From Undaria pinnatifida (Eukaryota > Sar > Phaeophyceae > Laminariales > Alariaceae), in NCBI GenBank assembly GCA_012845835.1, contig JABAKD010000001.1:18344090-18408089 (forward strand): DNA of 64,000 nt, read 5' to 3'. Below the pieces are notes generated by a model, which saw nothing but the letters and a program-made list of their open reading frames with translations, had not been told where the DNA came from and did no database searches. Positions 44,601 to 56,600 of this stretch are shown here, one piece after another. The stretch's first letter is position 1. Each line of letters opens with the position of its first letter. The translations under genes and the position numbers were made by a program.

Positions 44601-47600
44601 ACAAACTGCTTGGAATCAATGTCGGGTCATTTTTGGCGAAAAACTACCTGGACTCAATATGGGATACACTGGAGGTAAACTACTTGGAATCCATGTGGGA
44701 TCAGTTTTGTTGGCGAAAAACTACCTGGGATAAATTTTGGAGGTAAAGTACTTGGAATCCATGTGGGATCAGTTTTGTTGGAGAAAAACTACCTGGACTC
44801 AGTGCAGGATCATTTTTGGAGACTCAAGTACCTGGATTCAATGTGGGATCAATTTTGGAGACAAACTACAGTACCTGGAATCTGTGTAGGATCTTTTTAG
44901 GGATAAACTACTTGGATAAACTACTTGGGATCAATGTGGCATCGGTTTTAGGAGTGAAGTACTTGGAACCAATGTGGGATCTTTTTTGGAGTCAAACCAT
45001 TTGGAATCAGTACGCGATATTTCTTGGAGACAAACTACCTGGGATCAATGTGGGATCGTTTTTGGAGACAAACTACCCGGACTCAATCTGGGATAACTCC
45101 TTGATATGAACTACTTGGAATCTGTGTGGGATCTACTTGGAATCTGTGTGGGATCATGTTTAGCAATAAACTAATTGGAATCAACGTGAGATGATTTTTT
45201 TAGACAACTTATTTGAAATCAACGTAGGGCCACTTTTTTGGTGTAACCACAGCATTGTTTCGTGTGGGGACTTTTTATTTTCTGGCCGACTTCGTCTTCC
45301 TTTGCTTGGAAAGGTTGGTGGAGCTAGCGCAAGAGAACTTCCCGGAGGAACTGGAGAACCACGAGCGCATCGCCCGGATTGTCGACTTACGAGATCCGCA
45401 GCACTGGTACCCCCTCGCAAGGCTCAGGAAACGCCGCATCATATACCACGGAGGTAATGAATGTGTCGTGTTAGCGTGTTAACCGTGCTAGGATTGCAAA
45501 AATCATGCCACATCATGTTCCCAGTACAGACCAGACCAGCGATAGGGGGCCGGGGGGGGGGGCGTACACGATATATCAATGCATGCGGCCGTAGTCGTAT
45601 GACCATTGTGGTATGTGGTGTGACCCTCGCATCCCTACAATGCCGGGACGGAGCGTGTCGGGTACTCACTGACGAGGCAGACATTGCTTGCACCAAGCGC
45701 GAAGCGCCGTGAGGTGTTCGGCGAGTCGCATGAAGGGTGAGCTGCATCCTACTAAGAACCGCTTGTGAGGCGGGCTTGCATATGGATGACAGCCTCAGTA
45801 AGTTAATTTATTCTCCGGTATGGCCACTTCCAGAGACAGCAATGCGAGTGCTTTGTCACTGCCTCGAGGGTGCCCTTAGCTTCGGTAGGGGGGTTATATT
45901 GTTTTTGGGGCCTTCTTCTGCAGTGCCTCGGGGTCTCTCGCGCAAGCGACACCCCTGTTCCTTCGCGGTCTTGAGTTTCCTCGCTGTTTTAATCTTGTTT
46001 TAACTGTGCGATCTGAATCCGCAGTGGAATTGCTTAGCTACGCTGCACCAAGCAAATCGCCTGAAGGATTTTTGGTCGGTGAGGTACAAAGTCAATCGTG
46101 CGAGTATGATGGTATGATAGTATGGTATGGTATGTGTGATAGCTCAAACACACTAGTGAAACTGGGGGTTTATCATAACCGTCGTAACATCCCCCCTACT
46201 AATAGCCTACGGTAGACTTGGTCTGGAGTACGTTGTCCTCGAAAAGCGTGGGTGCAATCCTAAAGACGCGCTTTTGGGGGGATCCAGTTGTAGAGACCTA
46301 AGAGTACGGAGAACGTGGTCTTGTCGACGGTGGAAACTCAATGTTTTTTGTTTTGTTTTTTGTTTCATTTTTTTGGCCGAAAGGGGCTTGTTTCGTTTTT
46401 TGGCCTAAGGGAGTTTGTTTCTTGTTTTTTTTTTGCTCGTCAACAGCGGCGTGTGTGCGTGTTTTTGGTTTCGAACGGTTTTTGTTCAACAACAACAGTT
46501 GTTCGTTTTTTGGTCAAAAGTTTTTGTTTTTTTGTAACGAAAGCGGTGTCGTGTAACAGTAATCTCATCAACAGTGTCTTGTTTTGTTTTTTTAAACGAA
46601 GGTGGTGTCTTGTAACAATAATTTCGTCCACAGCTTCTTGTTTTTTTTTTCAAACATTTGTTTTAAGCCCTGCATTTCTTCCAGCTAAATTGTACTTTCC
46701 TCCGTGTGTTTATCAGTTTTTCGCCCACCGCTGCTTTCAAAAACATGCTCTGCAGGTCCGACGAACTCCGGCAAAACGTACCAAGCTATCGAACGCTTGA
46801 AGAAAGCCGGCGCGAACAGGAAACCCGGGGATGGTCCCTCTGGAATTTTCTGTGGGCCTTTGCGACTGCTCGCGCTTGAAGTGTACGAGCAGGTGAGATG
46901 GATGTGTGTTTAGTTTTTTTCACACTTGTATTATGCAGTGAGTACCCCCATTTAAGAGCACCACGTGACAAGCCGAAACAGGCGCTCTTAACTACACATT
47001 GCTCTTAGCTGTAGTTTGCAATGTATGGCTTTTAGCATGGCGGGACGCGCCTATTTGACCGCTCTTAAGTCCCGAATGCCCTTAAATCAGGTGCTATTAA
47101 ATCGAGATACCCACTATATGTACAAGCTGCCCGGTCGGCATGGGTTTGAAAATTGTTGTGAAGCCTTTGAAAACGCCTTGAAACTTGTTGTGAAGCACGC
47201 CTCAGTATTTTTGTGGATGCTGCAAATAGGCTGAAATCCTTTCGGCGCATTCTTCCTTTTTTTAAAATGTTGTTTGCTGGATAAAGAGCATAAAAGAAAA
47301 GGCTACCATGTATTCCCCCAAATACGTTCGTTAGGCTCGAAAAGAGAACGATTGTGCTCTTTGTACGGTGCACTTGGCACATTGCAACGTTGCACGAGGG
47401 AAGCGGGAGAACGAAAGAGAGACGGAACGTCAGAAGTTGTGGCGGTGGTCTCATGGCGTGATGCGATGTGATGTGGATTCAAGCTTTATCGTTGCACGAG
47501 CCAGGGAGAAAAAAGAACGAAATGGACCCTCGACAATGACACGAACGTGTATTTCATTTTTCTTTTTCAGTCGTTGCTTTTACTCTGCAGCTCAACTCGT

Positions 47601-50600
47601 GACAGGTTTTACCCTCAGCAACCTTCTGGACGAGCCGTGGTCATAGATGTTTTCCCTTTCTTCCCCCCAGTACTTGCATCCTTTTTTGTCGCGCATAGGA
47701 TTCAACATTGCCACTTTTCAGCTTTTTATGCTCGTTGAGTTTCATCGAATTTTGCTAATTCATGCTCTGGCTCTTTCCGCCCTTATCGTAGGGGGCCTGT
47801 CGCTGACGTCGCTCCACCCCGCCCCCTCTGACTTCCCCCCTCCTCCCCCAGCTTAACAGCCAGGGTGTGTACTGCAGCTTGATGACGGGGCAAGAACGAC
47901 GAGAGGTGCCCTTTGCCAGCCACGTGTCCTGCACGATCGAAATGGCGAGCACGACGAACGAGTACGAAGTGGCTGTGATTGATGAGATACAGATGCTGGC
48001 AGACGAGCAGAGGGGGGCCAGCTGGACAGCGGTGAGCTTTTTTACCGCGTAACCGACACATCCCATTGATTGGTCAACCCATTCATTGGCCGTTGATTGG
48101 TCAACCCATCATTGGCCATTGATTGGTAACTCCTGACGTTTTGGGTTCTTCAAGAGTCAACACACGAACGGAGGAGGATAAGTTGGACCTCGATGAGTTG
48201 TGCCATTTTTTCGACAAAGCGCAATAATTTGTCAACTACTGTAGTGTCGGGGTGTTTCATTGGTCAACACGAGCAGTGGGGGGGGGATAGCTGGACCACT
48301 GAGCAGCAAGAGCGGGCAGCGCTGCGGCAGGGGGGAGGGAGGGGGCGCGACTCCGGTATTTGAAGAAACAAAAACAACGATTGTTCTTGCCGTGCTGCGG
48401 TTGTTGCTGTGTTATACATGTTACCATGTTACAAATCAAGATTTAGTTTTTTACACACTATCTCCCTTTTGAACTCCTTTGGGAATTGAGAGGAGGGAAA
48501 TGATGTAGTTTTATAGACAAGCGCAGCGTCGCGAAATGTGCGACACTCCCAAAGCACGATGATACCTGTACTGCTGCATCCTCTATGTAAAAGGTTGATG
48601 TATGAGGCCGCTCTTCTGTATTGGTATGATATGCTGTGACAGTACTCTTCCTGGGTTCACAAAGAGCTGAACCGGTTGCTTAAACGCCTTTACAACTGGA
48701 AACCCGTTTTTGGAAAAAAATACTTGATCCTAGTATAGGGAGGGGTTTTGAGGTTCTGAAGGGGTTGAAGAAAGTCGGTCAGCTTTACTGGTTATTGTAG
48801 TCAGTTAGTTAACTGGTTACTGTACGTTGTCAGCCAGTGGACTGGTTGCTCTACTGTCGTGAGCAGTGTTATCTGGTTACTCTAGCCAGCTAGTTAACTG
48901 GTTACAGCCGTTGTCCCGCGTTAGCGCGATACCCTTGTAGTGCGGGACCCCAGTTTAGTGCGGCGAAAATCGCGTGGTACGACCTCATCCTACAGCGTAC
49001 CGGTCATAGCACTATCCAGGAATAGTGCGAGGACCCACTTTAGTGCGGTTGTTGTCGTCTCGCAAGGCACCGCACTCTAGAGGGAACACGACTGTACCCT
49101 AGTCGGCCGGCCAAGGGTTACTCTAGTTGGTTGGTTAGCTGGTTTCTCTCGGTCAGTCAGTTAGTTGACTGGTTCACACATGGTACGGTACAGGTGTGCA
49201 CCAACCGTTGTTTTTTTCCCTCTGCAAGGTTCTTGACTTGATAAACTACTCTATACCTCGCCCAAAAATTGGCTCTGTTTGAGCGAAAACTGAAAGTTCA
49301 ATCCGATGAAAAACAACCGTGGGGCCCAGGTAGTTACCCAAATGAACAATCATTTTACCGAAACGAGAATGACGTTCCGTCGATTTTGGGGTTAAAAAAG
49401 AAACCTTCGTCATTCAGGAAAATGGTTTGGCCCAAAAATTGGTATACCTCAACACCTCTATCGTAGCACGCGTCGAAACTCGGTGGCTACAGAATAACCC
49501 CTTTCGGGCTTGTGAGGGAAACGGAGCCGAAAAAAAATGAATGACGGTTAGGGCATGGGCTACGTGAAGCAACCCCAGCTATTGGGTCGGGGATGGAACC
49601 TGCTGCGATAGGGATAGCACTTTTTGACTATTATAGTATAGATTATTTTCTGGATTAGCCCAATGTCGTCGGAATTGTCGTTCTTGTTTTGCTATGTTTT
49701 TTTTCTCCCTCGTTTTAAATGTGGGATTGTTCATTGGGTTGCACTGTCATTTCTTGTCAATGTTTGCGTTTCGGGTGGGGTTTAGACCTTCTCAACTGAA
49801 AATCCTCGGAAAAATGAGGTCCACCTTCTGCGGTCGCGTGTACGCGTCGATGCGTCTGAACTGCAAGTTATGGAGATGCGAGACACGCGCGCAACATGGA
49901 ACATTGTGATGACTCGTGCTGTTGTACTTCTTTTTTTTCCCCTGGGGTATTCTTCCACTCCAGAGTGACTGGAGCCTGTCCTGTGACCACGGACTTGATT
50001 ATGCGAGTTAATGTGAGATCAATAACAACAACGTACGATAATCTGTCCCTGGACGTTTGACAATATCTAACTCGTGATCTCTTTGGTCGCTGTACACGTG
50101 TCCCAACGGGGTTGTCTGGTTACTCTAGTCAGCCAGTATGTTTGAACCGATTCAGATAATGTTTCTCTTGCATTATCTTCCGTTGCCCCATCCAGGCTGT
50201 ACTCGGTCTAAACTGCCCGGAGATCCACGTCTGCGGTGGAATGGAGGGAGCAGTTCTCGTCGAAGCCCTGGCCAAAGAGGTACGAAGTCTTACGTTGCGG
50301 CACGTTACGTTACGTGTGGTTACGTTGCGTTTCGCTATGTTGCGCTATGTTACGTGTCGCTACAGATAGTATGCTACGGTTCTGAAACCTTGTTTCCACA
50401 TGGGTGGTTATTGTTGTGGACGCGCCTATTCGACCTCTACAGTTGCTTGCTTGCTTGCTGGCTGGCTGGCTGGCTTGCTCGCTGGCTTGCTTGCTGGCTT
50501 GCTTGCTCGCTCGCTTGCTCACTTGCTCACTTGCTTGATTGTGCTCCTACCGCTTTCTGATTTGGGGTGCAAGTGTACTGCTGCAACGCTACATTTCCAA

Positions 50601-53600
50601 GGCTTGGCTAACAAGTTACTTTTTGCTACCAGCATTGTGTAACGGCACACCAAAACTGCTGTTACTATTTGCAGTTCACAATTCATTTTCTTGAATAATT
50701 TGTTACTTTTATATGTTTAATTTTAGATAGGGGGATGAGTTCGAGCTCCAAGAATACCAGCGGGAGACGAAGACAAGGGTTTTGTGACACATTGTTACGG
50801 CAGGGATGCACCAATTATTTTTCGTGCAAGGCAAGGTTCTTGACTTAAGGAGCTCTATACCCCTCTCAGGCAAAAAGTGATTTGGAAAAAAACGAAAGTG
50901 CAACCCAATGAACAGTCTCATGTCTTGGCTGTAAAAGTGAAAAAAAAAGCATGCGAAAAAAATGGCGTGCCAGAGATATCCGGTTAAGGAATCCCGAAAT
51001 TCGGTACGTGTTTTTTTGCCAAAAAGTGCTACCTCTATCGTTGCGGGCGTCTAGTATTATATACACATATATACATATATATACTATAACTGACTTGGCC
51101 CCGGAAGTCGATTTCTTTTTTCATGGATGTAACGACGTACCGGTAGTCTTGAAAGTTTATATTTTATACCAGGCATTTTGTTGCTTCCGATATTTTTTTT
51201 TCGTGCATATTTGTTAATTGCAGACGGGAGATGAATTCGAGCTTCGAGAATACCAGCGGAAGACGGAGCTCGTCTGCGCCAAGGAGAGCCTGAACAATAA
51301 CTACAAGAACGTCGAAGCAGGTAAGGGCTGGAGACGACATTTCTTCAAGTGATTGGACGAATGCTCCGCGTGTGTTTATCCCCTGTGCCCTACGTGTACT
51401 GGTACTGTTGATGGCGGTGGCGGTTTGCCCTGCCTGTACTCATGCTTGTGATGGCGGTGATGGTGGTGATGGGGGTGATGGGGGTGATGGGGATGGTGAC
51501 GTCGAACAGGCAAGAGCTGAAGAGGACCTGTTTTCTGTTATGAATTCTCCAACGATGCTCAGCGAGAGTTTAGCCTGCGTGTGTTACGTTACTCGCTGTA
51601 CAAACGGCGCTGATATTGGTGGTGGTGGCGGCGGTAGCGGTGGTGGTGAAATGTTGTTTTTCGTAGTGACGTTAAACCGTTATTTCTACCGAACACCAAT
51701 CAGCACACCTAAATCTCAAACTGAGAAACACCTAAAGTACGTTCGATTGTGATGGTGGTGGTAATGGTGATAATGGTAGTGGTGGTGATGATGGTGATGT
51801 TGATGCTGATGGTAGTGATGGCGATGGTACTGATGTTGATGGTGGTGGATATGACGATGGTGCTGGTGCTGGTGGCGGTAGTGATGGTGGTGGTGATGAT
51901 GATGATAGCAGTGATTTTGGTGGTATTTGCGGTCGTGGGAATGGCACTGGTGAGGGAGTCATCCCACGCTAGGGGTGCAGCATATTCTAAGAAGTTTCTG
52001 AGCTCGCAGCAGTAGTTTTTGAGCTCGCAGCAGTAGTTTCTGAGCTCCTAACATGAGGAGCTCAATATCAATACAATCATGACCCGATACATGACTTCGA
52101 AGACACTCGTTCGCGCAGGCCGACCAACATTTCTTTGCGCTGGTCCTAAACCAAATATGACCTGAAAATGGTCATACCTACCGATAGTTCCACACTTCAG
52201 GATCTCAACCGGTCAGATACAATCAGTTAATCCAGCAACTACAACCCCTACCGTGGGATGACCCAAGGGTAAGGGTAAGGGTAAGGGTAAGGGTAAGGGT
52301 AAGGTGATGGTGGCTGTGGCAGCGTTCATGTTGGTGGTGATGGCAATGATGGTGTTGGTGATGGTGGTGAAGGTGGTATTGGTTATGGTGGCGGTATTGG
52401 TGATAGTAGTGACGGTGATGGTGATGACAATGGTGATGGTGATGATGGTAGTGATAGTGATGGTAACAGTGGTCGTGGGGATGGGAAAATACAACGTGCG
52501 GTAATGGGGGTGGTGGCAGTGCTGATGTTGTTGGTGATGGCGATGGTCATGTTTAGTGACGGTGTGATCATAGTGTTGGGCGCGGTCATGGTGACGGTCG
52601 CGATGATAGTGCTGATAGTGATGTGCAAGTGCATTTTTGCTACGCTGGCCCTTCGATTATTCGATATACGACGTATACATAAATAGGTTTGCATTTTTTT
52701 TTTCGTCGACGTAATTCCGTTGCTCTTCTTGTACTCCTTTCCGCCAGGCGACGCGGTCGTGGCCTTTAGTCGGCGTGACGTCTTCAACATCAAGAAGGAA
52801 ATCGAGGCCAGAACTTCCCACAAGTGCTGCGTCATCTACGGCTCTCTGCCGCAAGAGACTCGCGCCCATCAGGTATGCCCGTTCACTCGTCCGTTCATTC
52901 GTCCGCCGACCAGTCGTTCTCTCACAACCTGGATCTCTTATTTGAACAAGGATGCGTTCTACACTAACTTCAGTACGTTGGCTCCCGACTTTATTATTCC
53001 TGTAAAAGTCAGCATAATGATCCTTTTGGTGCTCGTCTTCTTATTACGTAGCCGTCCTGGACGGTAGCGTATAAACGGGTTAACCTTTGGAATGTGCCCT
53101 CGCGGCCTTCCTTGCAAGTGCAGCACGCCTAGTAAGAAACAGAAAGACTGACCTAGGCTGGGTTTCTTGTATGGGATTCAGCATGCCGGGTTGCTTATTT
53201 GGGAGTCCGTATATCGGATCCAAAGTTTATCATTTCTCTGTAAAGGCCAGCGTGGCTTTCTTGGTGTTCGTTTTCTTATTCTGGTAGTTGTCCTGTTCTG
53301 TGTCGTGTGACCTTCGCCCGCCCCCGCCACTGACACCGTTGCTATCTGCCGCCATTGCTTTCCGCACAGGCTCGTCTGTTTAATGCCGAAGATACGGGCT
53401 ACAATGTTCTTGTTGCAAGCGACGCCATTGGTATGGGACTCAACCTCAACATTCGGAGGTGAGATTCCAATGGTACACACAGGCCATTGGCATGGATCTA
53501 AACCTCCACATTCGACGGTAACATTGTACATTACAATATTTGCGTTACGCAGCAGTGGTTGCGAAGTGCTAGTGTTGGATTGGTCTTGGGTTTGTATGTT

Positions 53601-56600
53601 GCATATCGTAGGGTGATGGTAAATGGAATACATTCATAGTAAAGTCAGTTTCAATGGCGAAGATATGGGCCACGATGTTCTCGTTGCAAGCGACGCCATA
53701 CGCATGGGGCTCAACCTCAACATTCGAAGGTGAGATTACAACAATGCGATACACAGTTTTACGCAGTTGTTGTTGCTGTACGCATGAGGCTCAACCTCAA
53801 CACGCGAAGTTTACATTACAACAACGCGATGCACAGCAGTACGCAGTTGATGTTGCTGTTGCTGTTGCTGTCGTTGCTGTTGCTGTTGCTGTTGTTGCTG
53901 CTGTTGTTGCTGCAGTTGTTGTTGTTGTGGTTGTTGTTGTTGGTGGTGGTGCTGTTGTTGCTGTTGTTGTTGTTCTCACATTAACCCGTTTGGGGCTCAT
54001 ATACACATACAACACGAACACTACGAAAAAGCCGTCTTGCCAACCGTCTAGTCCAGTATGAGCGCGGAGTAGTACGAGTTGTGTCGTACGTTCCTTCAAC
54101 CGTCGCTCAGACACAATACCTGTTATCACCCTACCCACCCGCCCGCGTTAAGGCAGGTGACGGATGCTGCAATCGTTATTTTTGTCCTAATGTTTCCCCT
54201 TTGGAATCCGGAAGGGGTTAAGTCATCGCCACAAGCTAGTCCATGGTCACAGGACAGGCTCCAATATCTTCGCACTTGTGCTTTCTCTCTCTTCCTCCCT
54301 AGACGTAACTCAGATCCAGGGTCGCTATGCAGGCTTTTCTTCCCTCTCCTCACTACGGCACGTGACTTCATTTTTATATCGAGAAGACTTCATCCCTTTC
54401 TTCCCTCGTCGACTCGCATCGAATTGCGCTTAACCACTCTGCAAGGCGCTCTCAGCAGTACAGTACCGTTTGACTGGGTGTGGATTTATATCTGAACTGC
54501 GCTTTGTAGGATGGTAAAGTAAACGAAGTTGTAAAGAGATTCATGTTGTCTGCGCATCGTCAGCTTCTATACAGCAGGGGTCCCCCAATAAGGCGGTATC
54601 GCTATATAGGGCGGTATCCCGATATAAGGCGGTCAAAATCGCTTGGCGTGACTGGGGAATTGCACTCATAACATGGAATTAATAACGAGACTTTCCTCAA
54701 TAAGGCGGTCATATTGCCCTCTTTAGTGTATCGCATACCACACCACCATCTTACTGGGGGACCCCTATCATACTGCTTCAATGCCAAACGTTTGATTCGA
54801 AAATCGCAAGCAGAACATATACCAACCAAACCACTTGCTCACTGTACGAGTGTTCTATTAACAAGTCGAGTGTGTTTGAAAAAACGCTTACTATTTTATC
54901 TGCTGTACTTGTACATTTACATACCTGGCCCGTATTGTGCGTACTTGATACATACAAATTTACACTCTGTTGTTACAAGCATTAAAAAATTCCGCTAGCT
55001 CGCTGTGCATGTTTTTTCTGCGTTGCTATTCGAACCCCGTGCATCCTTTGGCACACCGCCTGATTCCATAAAACACTGGATATAATATATCATGGTGCCG
55101 TACGAGGCACGATTACGTATGAATAAGGATGCAAACATTTAAAAAAACTTCGCTAAAAAAAAAGTATAGTTTCTATCAAAACAAAAATATCTAAGTACAG
55201 GGGCCAGCGGTTGGTTGTACATTGCAGTGCCGTAGTCTACGATACAGTCTAATGCCTGTATCACCCTTCGTGTATATACCTGTATAACATACGTAATTTT
55301 TTCAAGTCTGAAAAATGCATGTCTCCACCCAACCTTAAATATGAACACCTGGGGAAAAATCAGGACAACGTCATGTAATTAGCGCTGCACTACCATTAAT
55401 GTGCATGTGTGAAAGTATCGCAGCGCGAGTAAAAAAAACAACCGGGAGAAAAAAAAAGGAAGGAAAAAAAAATCGAAAAAAATATATTTCCACCAAGCGG
55501 TTCCGGAGGGCATCGAACCCTCGACCTCGCGATTAACAGTCGCACGCTCTGCCACTGAGCTACGGAACCACACTTTGTGCTTTTAGGATGACGACACGGC
55601 AGAAAATTCAGCTTCTATACTTGCAACAGAGTATTTCGTGTATTGTATGTTATTCGACACTTTTTTTATCCTTCGATGCTATAGAAATTGCGCCCACGTA
55701 CAAACTACGTGGAATTAGTTAGTGGGGGAATATGTTTTTGCAGTAGAAAAATACTCCCATGTTGTACAGCAGTACAGGTATGTACGAAGGGTGATACAGG
55801 CAGTAGACTGGTACTGGTATCATAGACTACGGCACTGCAATGTACAACCAACCGCTGGCCCCTGTACTAGATATTTTTATTTTGATCAAAAACGAAACTT
55901 CCCAAAACTTGCTATTTTGGCAAGAAAAAATTTGCGGCACTTTCCAAAAAGACGACAAAACGTTCTATTGCGAAATACTGCGCATTTGGCCAAGTTTTCA
56001 AGTTTTTGGCAAGTTATGTCATCATAACGCCCTCAGATTTTATTCAAACCCCTCACAGTAGCAGCAGCAGGGAGCCAACGGCACGCCGGCGCCCTCTATG
56101 GAGTATATCCTGGCGTAGAAAGGACTCCAGGCACAGCCCATGTACCTCAGAGGTTGGCAGTCCTTCCGGCCCGGTCAAATTCGCCTGGGAATAGCTACGT
56201 AGGGCGGCTGCTGTTTTTTATTATGCTTCAGCACCCGCTCAAAACGACCCCATGTGGCATCCGCGCGGGCCTCACGGCCTGTGTCGCCAGGCCTATCATA
56301 GCTGCTGCCAATGACATCGTGTATCCTCCATACCTCCCGCTATTGCAGAAGTTAGAGCAAGTCTAGCGTCGGGCGTCGTGGGGTAGTCTGGTTTGTACAA
56401 CCTTGCGTCGGCGTTATTGGCCTGAAATGGCAAATGAAATGGCAAATCTCACTTTCCAAAAACTTGCCAACGAAGCGGAACGGAAATATCCAATAATGGA
56501 AATATCCAATAAAAACTTTGGCAAGTTTCTTGCTATTTTGTCAAGTCCAAATTTCCAAAAACTTACCAATTTGGCAAGTTACCAAATTGGCAAGAAACTT

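Noticed and set aside
43795-45240. CRISPR-like look of a regular repeat array
   Set aside because: The whole unit repeats with no unique spacers, the context is a eukaryotic intron and there are no cas genes; it is a minisatellite.
51749-52015. Met/Val-rich open frame, and similar ones at 52213-52504
   Set aside because: Translations of ggtgatggt repeats in SUV3 intron 8.
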